Positions 27,494-37,400 of a DNA stretch of 64,000 nucleotides are shown here, piece by piece (position 1 is the stretch's first letter; each line of letters starts with the position of its first letter). The position numbers and the translations under genes are program-made. Under the pieces are notes generated by a model that saw only the letters and a program-made list of their open reading frames with translations, was not told the DNA's origin and searched no databases. This DNA is from Pseudomonas sp. H9. Lineage in GTDB: Bacteria > Pseudomonadota > Gammaproteobacteria > Pseudomonadales > Pseudomonadaceae. Location of the stretch: the NCBI RefSeq assembly GCF_004353925.1, contig NZ_SMOK01000011.1, positions 62,001-126,000 on the forward strand, in the 5' to 3' direction.

Positions 27494-27499
27494 CTTGCT

Positions 27500-27569
27500 G
27501 TGGGAGCGGGCTTGCCCCGCGATAGCGATCTGTCAGTCACACCGCTTCGCGGGGCAAGCCCGCTCCTAC
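27500..27569. repeat. REP doublet (P. putida type)
   Basis: An inverted pair with arms GTGGGAGCGGGCTTGCCCCG and CGGGGCAAGCCCGCTCCTAC around a short centre, the usual form of the extragenic REP palindrome in the P. putida group. It lies in the 273-bp gap between two leftward genes and very near operator site 8. Confidence 0.85.
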
Positions 27570-27649
27570 CGAGATAAGCTCGCCGCAGGCTGCGGCGTCT
27601 GAACCGGTATGCACGTAAAAGTAAAGGCGCAAGGGGCCAGCGGGGCCGC

Positions 27650-28837
27650 TCAGTTTCTGCCGTACAGGGTGACGACGCAGGCGCCGCCCAGGCCGAGGTT
27701 GTGCTGCAGGGCAACCTGTACGCCTTCGACCTGGCGTTTGTCGGCAAGGCCACGCAACTGCTGGGTCAGCTCGTAGCACTGGGCAAGGCCTGTAGCGCCC
27801 AGTGGGTGCCCTTTGCACAGCAATCCGCCGGATGGGTTGGTGACTACACGGCCGCCGTAGGTGTTGTCGCCGTCGAGCACAAAGCGCTCACCAGCGCCGA
27901 CCGGGCACAGCCCGAGCGACTCATAGGTCAGCAGTTCGTTGTGGGCGAAGCAGTCGTGCAGTTCCACCACGCGGATATCATCCGGGCCGATACCGGCTTT
28001 CTCGTAGACACGTTCGGCAGCCGCCTTGGCCATGTGGAAGCCGACCAGGCTGATCATGGACTTGGGCTCGAACGATTCCACCGGGTCGGTGGTCATTGCC
28101 TGGGCGAGGATCGCCACATCGCTGCGCAGCCCGTGGCGTTTGGCGAAGGCTTCGGTGCAGATGATCGCCGCCGCCGCGCCGCAGGTCGGCGGGCAGGCCA
28201 TCAGGCGGGTCATCACACCCGGCCACATCAGCGTGTCGTTCATGACGTCTTCAGTACTGACAACTTTCTTGAACAGCGCCAGTGGGTTGTTTGCAGCGTG
28301 GCGGCTGGCTTTGGCGCGGATGGCGGCAAAGGTTTCCATCCTGGTGCCGTACTTTTGCATGTGTTCACGGCCGGCGCCGCCAAAGGTGATCAGGTTGCGC
28401 GGAATATCACCGGCGTCGGCGCATAGCGCGTCCTGGATCGGCTGGACATCAGCGCGGGGGAACGGGCGATCCGGGAAGGCTGAACGAGTAGGGCCGGCAT
28501 ACATCTGCTCGAATCCGACGGCCAGGGCACACTCGACCTGCCCGCTTTCCACTGCGGCGCGCGCCAGGTACAGGGCACTGGAGCCACTGGCACAGGCGTT
28601 GTTGACGTTGAACACTGGGATCGCGGTGCGCCCCACCCGATAGAGTGCGGCCTGGCCGCAGGTGGTGTCGCCGATTGCGTAGCCAGCGAACGCCATTTGC
28701 ACTTTGTCGTATTCGATATCGGCGTCCTTGAGAGCCAGACGCACCGCCTCAGCACCCATTTCGACGTAGCTCGGGCTGGCGCCTGGTTTGGTGAACTGGA
28801 TCATGCCGACGCCGGCAACCACTACCTTTATGCTCAT
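27650..28837 (-). CDS. SCPx-type thiolase C (more divergent member)
   Basis: A 395-residue SCP-x-like thiolase starting MSIKVVVAGVGMIQFTKPGA. The nucleophile is in VFNVNNACASGSSALYLARA; ELHDCFAHNELLTYESLGLC and CKGHPLGATGLAQCYELTQQL complete the active site. It differs from the other three copies around the substrate region (GYAIGDTTCGQAALYRVGRT, and YAGPTRSAFPDRPFPRADVQ), so its chain specificity may differ. An island operator lies 135 bp before its start codon. It is transcribed leftward toward the LCAD-like gene, and the two may form one unit with their own promoters. A role in thiolytic cleavage of a 2-methyl-3-oxoacyl-CoA or a retro-aldol step is inferred from the family. Confidence 0.87.
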   Translation of the reverse strand: MSIKVVVAGVGMIQFTKPGASPSYVEMGAEAVRLALKDADIEYDKVQMAFAGYAIGDTTCGQAALYRVGRTAIPVFNVNNACASGSSALYLARAAVESGQVECALAVGFEQMYAGPTRSAFPDRPFPRADVQPIQDALCADAGDIPRNLITFGGAGREHMQKYGTRMETFAAIRAKASRHAANNPLALFKKVVSTEDVMNDTLMWPGVMTRLMACPPTCGAAAAIICTEAFAKRHGLRSDVAILAQAMTTDPVESFEPKSMISLVGFHMAKAAAERVYEKAGIGPDDIRVVELHDCFAHNELLTYESLGLCPVGAGERFVLDGDNTYGGRVVTNPSGGLLCKGHPLGATGLAQCYELTQQLRGLADKRQVEGVQVALQHNLGLGGACVVTLYGRN

Positions 28838-28971
28838 GTGTACTCCTCGTTTGCAGATGATTCAGTCGGGTTCAACTGCCGATACCAGCGCAGATCGAAT
28901 ACCGCAGTACGCCATCGCAGCATCGTCCGCATGGCTTCAATTCAATGCTTGCAAATTGTGGGAGGCGCAGA

Positions 28972-28990
28972 CCTACCAACAGTGGGGAGG
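28972..28990 (-). promoter_or_regulatory. Island operator site 9 (top strand CCTACCAA-CAG-TGGGGAGG)
   Basis: A perfect TGGGGAGG half and a six-of-eight-or-better partner half, 135 bp before thiolase C. Read leftward, TTGCAAGC follows after 17 bp (28949-28954). Confidence 0.63.
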
Positions 28991-29050
28991 GCCATGGGCG
29001 TCAGGGATGACCGCTAGCGGACGGCATGGCCGGGGCAAATGCCCGCCAGA

Positions 29051-29956
29051 TCAGTGCGTTGGCGTGGCGTTGCTCAACAGGCGTTCGATCATCCATTGAG
29101 CGGCGGGTGAGAGCGTCCAGCCAGCGAGGTGGACAATGGCGATGTCGGCCTGGCGATCGAGTGCTGGCGAAATCGCCAGCTCCTGCAAGGTGCCGCGCTG
29201 CAGTTCGCCGTGCACGGCTGCGGGGGTGGCGAGCAAAATGGCGTCACTGTCGAGCGCCACACGGATCAGCACCGAGACCGAATCGCTAACCAGGTGGGTA
29301 GCGAAGGGCTGGTCGTCGGGCAGTTCGAAGAATCGCGCCAGCGCCGCTTCGGCACTGGGCGAGCGCCGACCGGAAATCAATTGGTAATGGATCAGCTCAG
29401 AGGGGCTAAGGGGCATTGTGCCAAGCAGCGGATGGCCTGCTCGGCAATAGGCGCGTGCACTTTGGCGGGTAAGGCGCTGGATGCTGATGCGTCGATCGAC
29501 GGGCAGCGCGCTGACGTCGGCGACAAAGAACTCGATGCTGCCGTCCAGCAGCATCTCTAGCAGGATCGGTGCGCTTTGGCTCTCGACCTCAACGCGCACG
29601 CGCGGCTGCTCGCGCATCATCTCGGCCAACAACGGTGGTAGCAGGGTGGCCAGTGGCAGGGGGCCTGCACCGAGTTTGACGTTGCCCACTTCGCGTCGCA
29701 GCAGCATGTCCACTTCCTGCTGCAGGCTGCGGGCGTCGAGCAGCAGTTGGCGAGCTCTGACGACCACTTGCTGGCCTACCGGTGTAACCCGCACGCCCTG
29801 TGGCGTACGGTCGAAAAGCTGGCAGTTCAGCTCGTGTTCCAGCGCAACAATGCTGCGGCTCAGGGCCGGTTGTGTCAGGTGCAATCGGGCTGCTGCCCGG
29901 ACGAAGTTAAGTTCTTCGGATAGCACCAACATGTGCCGTAGTTTTCGCAGGTCCAT
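29051..29956 (-). CDS. LysR family transcriptional regulator
   Basis: A 301-residue LysR-type regulator. The N-terminal winged helix-turn-helix is typical (MDLRKLRHMLVLSEELNFVR, then ARLHLTQPALSRSIVALEHE and LFDRTPQGVRVTPVG), followed by a periplasmic-binding-protein-like effector domain. It starts at 29956 and is divergent from the unknown periplasmic protein at 30.2 kb, with a 195-bp region between them, so that gene is a likely target. It lies just beyond thiolase C, which runs in the same direction. The inducer is not recognisable. Confidence 0.88.
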   Translation of the reverse strand: MDLRKLRHMLVLSEELNFVRAAARLHLTQPALSRSIVALEHELNCQLFDRTPQGVRVTPVGQQVVVRARQLLLDARSLQQEVDMLLRREVGNVKLGAGPLPLATLLPPLLAEMMREQPRVRVEVESQSAPILLEMLLDGSIEFFVADVSALPVDRRISIQRLTRQSARAYCRAGHPLLGTMPLSPSELIHYQLISGRRSPSAEAALARFFELPDDQPFATHLVSDSVSVLIRVALDSDAILLATPAAVHGELQRGTLQELAISPALDRQADIAIVHLAGWTLSPAAQWMIERLLSNATPTH

Positions 29957-30151
29957 GATTACACTTTGTTATTGGTTTTGACTTCATAATGCATTGGACT
30001 CATTTACCGGACAAGTCGAAGATTTTTTCCACGGATGCTATCCGCCGTGTGGCTACGCCCAGGGGCGAAGTGCCGTCTGCATGCATCGCTGGGTACTTGT
30101 TGCTGAGCGTTTGCATCGTTCAATCACCGTTCGGAAATTGGAAAGCCGGAA

Positions 30152-31936
30152 ATGAAACCGATAACAACAATGAATACGCTCCGTCCGAAAAACGCTGTGC
30201 ATCTGAGCCGTAGCGTCACTGACCGTCGTACCTTGCTGGCGTTGGCACTGGCGCTTGCCGCACAGGGGGCAAGCGCTGACAGCCCGGCGCTGAACCCTTA
30301 CCTGGCCCAGTCATACAATAACCAGAGCCACCTCAATGATGGCGCCACCAACAGCGTCGATTTCGCGGTGCAACGGGGCCACTATGCATTGACCCCGCAA
30401 AGCGCCGAGGTCATCCCTAATGAGTCGTTCAGCGGCCCACTGGTAATGGACAAGGTCGGTGGCAAAGACGTCTATTGGTGGTGGTCCGGCTTCGGCTTGC
30501 GCAAGCTGGTTGATGAGCAGGGCAAGTTGGTCGAAGTCGCTCATACCCAGGCACCGGTCACACTGCCGAACTACCAGACAGTCACTCCACAGCAGCGGCG
30601 CGAACAGGCATTGGCGGTGCAGAAATTCCTCGATGCCGGTGATGAGAAAGGGTTGCTCACCTACCTCAAAGCCCAGCCGAACCGGCTGATCTCCATGGCC
30701 GAAGACCAGGTCGCCGCTGGCGCGCTGTATACCTTGCTGGGACGAGACGACACCTTCTACAGCGGCAGTGGCCGACGCTTCTTCCGCATCGCCCAGAAGG
30801 ACCCGCAAGACCCAAAATCGACGATGACCCAGATGCACACGGTCATCTTCCCGGAGTCGTTGTTCGACAATGAGAAGGTGGCGCGGGGAACCCGTTTCAA
30901 AGGCGACATGATCTTTGGCATGGGCATGTCGTACAACGGCTATGTGGTCGCCAATACCCTGGGCGGCAAGGTGATCACGCTGAACCGCGACACTCTGGAG
31001 ATCATTGACACCTTCTCCGTTGCCGGTGACCAGGAACTGTTCCTGAACAGCTTCGCCACTGGCCCAGAAGCCAATAACGGTGCTGTCTACGTAGCCTCCA
31101 ACAGCAACATGTACCGCTTGGTGGTGGACAAGGACGGCAAGATTCACAGCGACGAGGCCAGTGGCGCCTGGAAGGCACCGTATGACCGCGGGGTGATGAT
31201 GGGGGCGCCGAAGATCGCCGATGGCACTGGCTCCACACCCGCGCTGATGGGCTTCGGCGCGAATGATGACAAATTGGTCGTCATCACCGATGGCGCGAAA
31301 AAGATGCGCCTTGTGGCTTTCTGGCGTGACCAGATTCCCCAGGGCTGGAAGCAGCGCCCGGGTACCCTGTCGCCGCGCATCGCCGACCAGCATGTAGTCG
31401 ACATGGGCGAGGGCATCGAGACGGTGCAGTCAGAGCAGGGGGTGGCCACGTCGGGCAACTACGCCTTCGTGGTGAACAACATCCCGAACAAGCAGGTCAC
31501 GCCACTGGACCACTCATTGGCCTTCGCTAACCTCACCAACGGTGCTACGCGTCCCGGCCCGCGCGGGGCGGCTGCATTCCAGTGGCAGCAAGACAGCCAT
31601 TCCTGGCAGCAGAAATGGTCGCGTGATGATGTCTCGTCGGTCTCTGTGGTGCCACTGATCAGCGGCCCCAGCCACATGGCGATCATCGATGGTTACTTCG
31701 CCAATAAATGGAACGACCGTTATACCATCGGTATGGACCTGGACACCGGTAAGTCGGTGCTGACCATCCGTAAAGGCAGCGATCCGAGCTACAACGGGTT
31801 CTATGCGGTGGTAAAGGTAGATACCAAAGGGCGCATCATGCACGGCAATGCCTTTGGCCTGGCCCGGCTGGACACCGACAAAATGGAAAAGGTAGAGGCG
31901 CCTGACGCGGCGCTGAACACTGCTGCCAACCGCTAA
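30152..31936 (+). CDS. Exported protein of unknown function, propeller-like
   Basis: A 594-residue protein that I cannot assign to a named family. An N-terminal export signal is clear (TDRRTLLALALALAAQGASA), with a twin arginine before the hydrophobic stretch, so either Sec or Tat export is possible. The mature part has repeated strand-turn segments (GYVVANTLGGKVITLNRDTL, NGAVYVASNSNMYRLVVDKD, GFGANDDKLVVITDGAKKMR) that suggest a beta-propeller such as those of quinoprotein or lactonase-like families. No canonical PQQ or calcium signature was recognised. The longer 5' end to 30152 is used; a start at the second Met is possible. It is divergent from the LysR gene and ends at a shared terminator. 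It could be a periplasmic hydrolase or dehydrogenase of the pathway. Confidence 0.72.
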   Translation: MKPITTMNTLRPKNAVHLSRSVTDRRTLLALALALAAQGASADSPALNPYLAQSYNNQSHLNDGATNSVDFAVQRGHYALTPQSAEVIPNESFSGPLVMDKVGGKDVYWWWSGFGLRKLVDEQGKLVEVAHTQAPVTLPNYQTVTPQQRREQALAVQKFLDAGDEKGLLTYLKAQPNRLISMAEDQVAAGALYTLLGRDDTFYSGSGRRFFRIAQKDPQDPKSTMTQMHTVIFPESLFDNEKVARGTRFKGDMIFGMGMSYNGYVVANTLGGKVITLNRDTLEIIDTFSVAGDQELFLNSFATGPEANNGAVYVASNSNMYRLVVDKDGKIHSDEASGAWKAPYDRGVMMGAPKIADGTGSTPALMGFGANDDKLVVITDGAKKMRLVAFWRDQIPQGWKQRPGTLSPRIADQHVVDMGEGIETVQSEQGVATSGNYAFVVNNIPNKQVTPLDHSLAFANLTNGATRPGPRGAAAFQWQQDSHSWQQKWSRDDVSSVSVVPLISGPSHMAIIDGYFANKWNDRYTIGMDLDTGKSVLTIRKGSDPSYNGFYAVVKVDTKGRIMHGNAFGLARLDTDKMEKVEAPDAALNTAANR

Positions 31937-31954
31937 TCGATCCAGTAATGAGGC

Positions 31955-31989
31955 ACTGGCGGGGCCTGCTGACAAGTCAGCCCGCCAGT
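31955..31989. terminator. Bidirectional hairpin between convergent genes
   Basis: ACTGGCGGG at 31955-31963 pairs exactly with CCCGCCAGT at 31981-31989, with a further inner pairing in the loop. It overlaps the last codons of the small leftward gene that ends at 31977. Confidence 0.6.
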
Positions 31990-32222
31990 CCCACCTGGCA
32001 CCTCAGTTGCTGCCCGGTGATGTGGGCAGGCGCCAACGGCAACAGGCGAGCAGGGGCCACCTGCTGCGCAGCCGGTGTGGTCAATTGATCGATGGCGCCC
32101 GTAGCCAGCAAAAAGAACACCGCAACAAGGGCCAGCCCCTGGGGCAGCGGTAACAAGGGGCCGTAGCTCGATGGCGTGAACGAGCGTGGCCGGCGGGGCT
32201 CTGCGGTGAATGGCATTGGCAT
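31977..32222 (-). CDS. Small predicted membrane protein
   Basis: An 81-codon leftward frame, MPMPFTAEPRRPRSFTPSSY..., with one hydrophobic stretch (GLALVAVFFLLATGAIDQL, about residues 29-47). That would make it a single-span membrane protein with a positively charged N-terminus inside. No family is recognised. The ribosome site is weak (AGAGCAGC). Support comes from the membrane segment and the convergent hairpin at its end; it could still be a chance frame. Confidence 0.4.
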   Translation of the reverse strand: MPMPFTAEPRRPRSFTPSSYGPLLPLPQGLALVAVFFLLATGAIDQLTTPAAQQVAPARLLPLAPAHITGQQLRCQVGLAG

Positions 32223-32277
32223 CTTGCTGCTCTATACAGTTGTTTTCGTCTCAACCATACCGGGCGGCCCTTGCCGG

Positions 32278-32304
32278 GCTCCCCACCCATGAGAGGTGGG
32301 GGAG
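32278..32304 (+). promoter_or_regulatory. Operator-like inverted repeat with wider spacing
   Basis: GCTCCCCA and TGGGGGAG separated by 11 bp, with perfect pairing CTCCCCACC/GGTGGGGGAG, about 135-160 bp before the response-regulator gene. TTGCCT follows 15 bp later. The spacing differs from the 3 bp of the island sites, so it may be unrelated. Confidence 0.35.
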
Positions 32305-32439
32305 AAGAACTGATGTGCGTTGCCTGCCGGTATGCGCTTCAGCGGCGAAGCTCTCCGTGCCGTACAGGCGCATCGTGCGGTGAACCGACGGGTCTTGTGC
32401 AGCGACTAAGATCAATGCATCGCACATTGGATGCCTGCC

Positions 32440-34149
32440 ATGAGCCGCATCATCATCGCTGATCCCCATCCGTTGATTCGCTATGCGCTGAGCCAGTTTC
32501 TAGCGTCGCAGGGCCACCAGATTGTGGCGGCACTTGCCGATGGCGCCAGTGCCTTGCACGAAACGCTGGCGTTGCGTCCACATTTGCTCGTGCTCGGCCT
32601 GGATCTGCCGCGACTGGGAGGCCTGGAAGTCATTCAGCGCCTGCGTCAACGCGGCAGCAGTGTGGCTGTCCTGGTATTGACCAGCCAGAGCAACGAGCAT
32701 TTTGCCTCGCTCTGCCTGCAGGCGGGGGCCACCGGGTTTATTGGTAAAGAGCAGGACCTTGCCGCGCTTTCCCTCGCACTGGCCAGTGTCCTTGACGGTC
32801 GCAGCTACTTCCCGGCAGAGAGCCTGCCGGGCGTCATTTCAGGTAGCGGTCAGGGTGAAGAGCGCGAGTTGCTTAAACGCTTGTCACCGCGTGAGGTGAC
32901 GGTGCTGCGCTATCTGGTGAACGGTCGCAGCAACAAGTCGATTGCTGACGAACTGGCGATCAGTAATCGTACGGTCAGCACTTACAAGACGCGGCTGCTG
33001 GAAAAACTGAAAACCGATTCGTTGGCCGGGTTGATGGAAATCGCCTGGCGCAACGGCCTGTTGCAGGTTATATCGACCGAGCCCAAAGAGCCGAGTGATT
33101 CACCCCTCGGTGCGCAAGAGCCGTGGGCCGCGTTTATGCAAACGTTTTCCAGTGCCCCCGAGCCTATTACGTTACGCAATGCGCAGGGGCAACTGTTGGC
33201 AGCCAATCAGTGCTTTCTCGACCTTTATGGCGTGGACCGTGAACAGGTTATCGGCAAACGCTTGCTCGACAGTGAGGTGCTCAGCGCTCAGGAACGTAAG
33301 CGTGTGGACGCGCTGTACCGCGAGGCGTACACCAGAGAGGAGCCTTTCACGGGTGAAATCGTTATTCACCTCCACGGTCATGAGCGTCGAGTGCGCTACT
33401 GGGGCGTGCCCTACCGCGACAGCCAGCAACGCATGGTCGCGATGATCGGCTCCAGTCGAGAAGTGCAGCCTGCGGATCAGGCACTCAACACCCTTCATGA
33501 TCGGCTGCGCAAGAGTGAGTCGCTTCGTCGAACCCGTGTGCGCTACCTGCAAGACGCTGGCCAGCTGTTTCTGCAGGCGTTGACGCAGGTGCGTTCAGCG
33601 CTGGAGGAAAAGGTCGCCCCCAGGGCCCGTCAGGCAGCGATTCGCGCCACGAATGACATGACTGAGCGCGTGGAGTTGCTGCTCGATGTATTGCAACTTG
33701 AGAACCGGAATGTGCAACTGGCCGTCGAGCGCGTGGATCTGCTGCAATTGACGGCGTTCGTGGTGAATGCCTTCAATGAACGCAGCACCACACGCTACAC
33801 CCTGGATGTCGGCGCTGTTCCTGAGCGCTGTCAGGTGTGGGTCGACCCGCTGCGCTATCAGCAGATGCTCGACGACCTGTTGATTCATTTCGATCACTAT
33901 GGGGCACTGACCCTGCGGGTGACGGCCCTGGAAACTGCAGCAGACGAACTGCAGTGGTGCCTGGAACCCGAGTTGGACACAGCGCAGGCCGAGGCGGCGT
34001 GGCGCAGCACTTCAGCCAGGACGCTGCACCTGTCCCGCTGCGAGCAACTGGCCTTGCTGATGAATGGCTCGCTGGAAGTCATCACCGGGATTGGGCCGAC
34101 GCTGGCCCAGTTGCAGATCGTCGTGCTACTGGCCGTAGCGGATCAATGA
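32440..34149 (+). CDS. Atypical response regulator: receiver, LuxR HTH, PAS and kinase-like C-terminus
   Basis: A 569-residue protein with an unusual order. Residues 1-120 form a receiver domain, but the phosphate-accepting aspartate position is glycine (HLLVLGLDLPRLGG, Gly53), with an Asp two residues later; the conserved Thr81 and Lys103 remain. Residues 145-205 are a LuxR helix-turn-helix (LSPREVTVLRYLVNGRSNKS, NRTVSTYKTRLLEKL). Residues 225-345 look like a PAS domain (PEPITLRNAQGQLLAANQCF). The last 220 residues resemble a histidine-kinase dimerisation and ATPase region, but lack the usual phosphoacceptor histidine and clear N and G boxes. It lies next to the secretion operon, converging on it. 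I choose 32440, which has GGA about ten bases upstream; 32431 is also possible. Confidence 0.8.
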   Translation: MSRIIIADPHPLIRYALSQFLASQGHQIVAALADGASALHETLALRPHLLVLGLDLPRLGGLEVIQRLRQRGSSVAVLVLTSQSNEHFASLCLQAGATGFIGKEQDLAALSLALASVLDGRSYFPAESLPGVISGSGQGEERELLKRLSPREVTVLRYLVNGRSNKSIADELAISNRTVSTYKTRLLEKLKTDSLAGLMEIAWRNGLLQVISTEPKEPSDSPLGAQEPWAAFMQTFSSAPEPITLRNAQGQLLAANQCFLDLYGVDREQVIGKRLLDSEVLSAQERKRVDALYREAYTREEPFTGEIVIHLHGHERRVRYWGVPYRDSQQRMVAMIGSSREVQPADQALNTLHDRLRKSESLRRTRVRYLQDAGQLFLQALTQVRSALEEKVAPRARQAAIRATNDMTERVELLLDVLQLENRNVQLAVERVDLLQLTAFVVNAFNERSTTRYTLDVGAVPERCQVWVDPLRYQQMLDDLLIHFDHYGALTLRVTALETAADELQWCLEPELDTAQAEAAWRSTSARTLHLSRCEQLALLMNGSLEVITGIGPTLAQLQIVVLLAVADQ

Positions 34150-34427
34150 CGTTCACCGGTTGCGCTGCGTTCATGGGGGGCGCAATGGGCATCGAACGCA
34201 TCAGAGGCATGGCGGACAATCAACTGCCCGCTGGCCAGCGCCTGATAAAGTTGCTCCAGCGATCTGGAGTCGTCGTCCATGTGCTCGGCAATATCGAGTA
34301 TACGCAGGGTCAACTCGGCAGTAGGAGCCAAGTAGCTCAGCTCTCGCAGTAGCTCGGCCGCCAGTTCGTCGTTGAATGAAGAGCTGCGTATCAGGCGCAT
34401 CAGGTGCATGGGTCCATAGCTTGTCAT
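34143..34427 (-). CDS. Small hypothetical protein after the adhesin gene
   Basis: A 94-residue, largely helical, acidic protein (MTSYGPMHLMRLIRSSSFND...) with no recognised family. GGGAGC lies eight bases before the ATG at 34427, a good ribosome site. It starts 58 bp after the giant adhesin stop codon in the same direction and so may be the last gene of the secretion operon. Its 3' end overlaps the convergent response-regulator gene by seven bases. It might be a regulatory or assembly factor; nothing in the sequence shows which. Confidence 0.6.
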   Translation of the reverse strand: MTSYGPMHLMRLIRSSSFNDELAAELLRELSYLAPTAELTLRILDIAEHMDDDSRSLEQLYQALASGQLIVRHASDAFDAHCAPHERSATGERH

Positions 34428-34485
34428 GTGTAAGTGCTCCCACTAGGGGCCGGGCGCCGATCCGCCCGGCAAGTCAGGTTGCCGC

Positions 34486-37400
34486 TCAACTGGCGAGCGG
34501 GTGGTGCTGTTCCGGGACGATCTGGGCGAACTCAATGCCGGCGTCGATGGCGGCAGCAAGCGCCTGGTCCGGGTTATGCACCGGGTCAGGTTCCAAGGAT
34601 GACGGCGTGGCGATATCCGGCGGCTCGATCGGCGCCGACGCCAGCGCACCGAAGTCCAGCTGCGCAGGGTCCAGGCCGGCACTGAGCAAGTAGTCGTGTG
34701 CCGGTACCGGGTTGTGCTCGGCGGGCTCACTGCCAGCACTTCCCTCAAACGTGGTGAACGCCAGGTAGGGTGATAACGCTGAGTCACTCGACGATTCGCC
34801 GATGGCCATCGACTCCAGGGTGTGTGGATCTTCCGACAGAGCCATACGTCCTGCCGTTTCGCTGCCCATCAGGGTGATCAGCAGATCCTGAGTAGTACTG
34901 CCACCCTGGTTGTCGGACACGGTGATGGGGATGGTCAAGGTCGTGCTCTCACCCTCGGCCAGGTGCTGATAGGCGTCGTCGCCTGGGTCGAAGCTATAAC
35001 GGCCGTCACTGTCGAGGAAGAAGCCTGCGATGCTGGCAGTGGTACTGAAGGTCAGGCTGTCACTGCTATCGACATCGCTGGCATTCAATTGGCCAATCAG
35101 TGGGGCACCGCCCTCGCTGACGACCTGTTCGGTGATGGCGCTGAACAATGGCAGGTCGTTGGTGCCGGTGAGGGTGATTACCAGGTTCTGCGAGGCTGTG
35201 CCTCCATGGCCGTCATTCACGATGACAGGAATGGTCAGCACCAAGGTTTCGTCCTGAGCCAGGTACTGATAGGCCGCGTTGCTCGGGTCGAAGCTGTAAC
35301 TACCATTGCCGTTGAGGTTGAACCCCGCGATGTTGCTGGCAGTGCTGAAGGTCAGGCTGTCGCTGGTGTCGATGTCGCTGGCAATCAACTGCCCGGTCAG
35401 CGGCGCCGCGCCTTCGGTGGCGAAGCGTTCGGCGATAGCGCTGAACAGCGGTACGTCGTTGGTGCCGGTGAGGGTGATCACCAGATTCTGGCTGGCAGTG
35501 CCGCCATGACCGTCATTGGCGGTGATCGGAATGGTCAGCTTCAGGGTTTGCCCGGCTGCCAGGTACTGGTAGGCAGTATTGTTGGGATCGAAACTGTAGC
35601 TGCCGTCGTTGCTGAGGGTGAAGCCGGCAACGGTGTTACTGCTGAAGGTCAGTGTGTCACTGGCGTCGATGTCGCTGCCGATCAATTGGCCGACCAACAG
35701 GCCGTCGCCTTCTTTGGCGTTCTGTGCGGTGATAGCGGCCAACTGCGGAAGGTCGTTGCTGCCATTGAGGGTAATGCTGATCTGATAGGCCGTGCCGCCC
35801 ACGGTGCTCAGGCTGAACACGTCGTACAGGCTGTCGCCTTCGCTGAGCTGTTGGATGGCCGCCTGAGTGTTGTCGGCAAGATAGCGCCAGTTGCCGTCGC
35901 TGAACAGGTTCAATGTGCCGTAGAGGCCGACGACAGTCTGCGCGACAACGATACCTTCACCGGTGTCCACATCGCTGATGTGCAGTTTTCCGGTGACTTG
36001 CAGCTGCCCGGCCAGTACGTCACTGTCTTCTGTGGCTTCGCCGCTCACTTGACCGGTGATGATGGCCGGATCGTCTGTACCGACCACCTGAATGGTGATC
36101 GAACGAACCACCTCACCTCCGTTGTGGTCGACACCATAGGCGATAAAGTTGCCGCTCATCACCTGGCCTTCACGCAGCGCCTGAACCTGAGGGGCATCGC
36201 CCTTGAGCTGATAACGCCAGGTTCCGTCGGCGCTCATCTGGAATTGGCCATAAGTACCCGCAACGTACATGGGGGACCAGACTGTTGTGTCGTTGTGGTC
36301 GATGTCAGTGCTGGTCAACTGTCCCTGGATGGTGTTGGGGCCGTCTTCCTTGATGACGCCCAGTACATCGCCATCGACCTCCGGCAAATAGTTGGCACCG
36401 TTCACGGTGACCACGACATCGCGCATCACCTGGGCACCGTTGCTGTCGGTCGCGACGATCCGGAAGGTTTCCTTCAGGCTTTCGTTGGGGTTCAGTGACA
36501 TCACTTCGTCGTAATGTTCCAGTGAACGGTCGAGCATATAGCGCCAGTTGCCATTGGCGTCGATGGAGAACTGCCCGTAACGCCCGGTTTCGTTATAGGG
36601 CGCGATATTGACGAGGTCGCTCTGGTCAGGGTCGGAGGCCAGCGCACGCCCGGCAACAACGATCATGCTACGGTCGGTGACGCTGCCACTGGTAATGCCC
36701 GCGAGCACAGGGGTGTCGTTGATGCCTTGCACCGTGACCGTGATCTGTTGCTCGCACAGGGCGCCAGTGCTGTCGCGTACCTGGATGATGAAGATGTCCT
36801 GTGCTTGCATACCCTGGGCAAGTGCTTTGAGCGCGGCATTGGTGCTGCTCGGGTCGAGCAGGTAGCTCCAGTTGCCGTCGGCATCGATGCTCAACGTGCC
36901 GTAGCGCCCATGGGAATCGGACAGCAGCGAAAAGGCGGCCGTGTCATCCGCGTCCGCGTCCTGCACCGGAACATTTCCACCCAGGGTCTCCTGGGCGCCG
37001 GGAATGGCGGTGCCAACGGCCACCGGGTCAATGCGCGGGCCGTCTGCAGTGCCGTGAATGGTAATGGTGATGGTATGCGTCGCGGTGGCACCGTGGCTAT
37101 CGGTAACGACGACAGTGAATACCTCGTCCTTGTGCTCGTCGACGTTGAGGTACTGGGCCTTGCTGTTGTCCAGGGTGTAGGTCCAGTCGCCATTGGCGTC
37201 CAGGAACAATGTTCCCAGTTCGCCTGCCGGGTTCTGCAGTGTCCAGAGGTGGGTATCGTTGATATCCGCATCCCTCACAGACAGGTGACCATTGGCTTGA
37301 CTGTCCTGGTCTTCGACCACGGTGTCGCTGAACACGCCCTCTATCGTCGGTTCATCATTGGTACCGGTGATATTGACGGTGACACGGGTGTACACGTGTT

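Noticed and set aside
34822..36498. 558-codon rightward open frame (and 41320-42930) inside the adhesin region
   Set aside because: Antisense to the VCBS repeats; the repeated pattern simply mirrors the repeat DNA.
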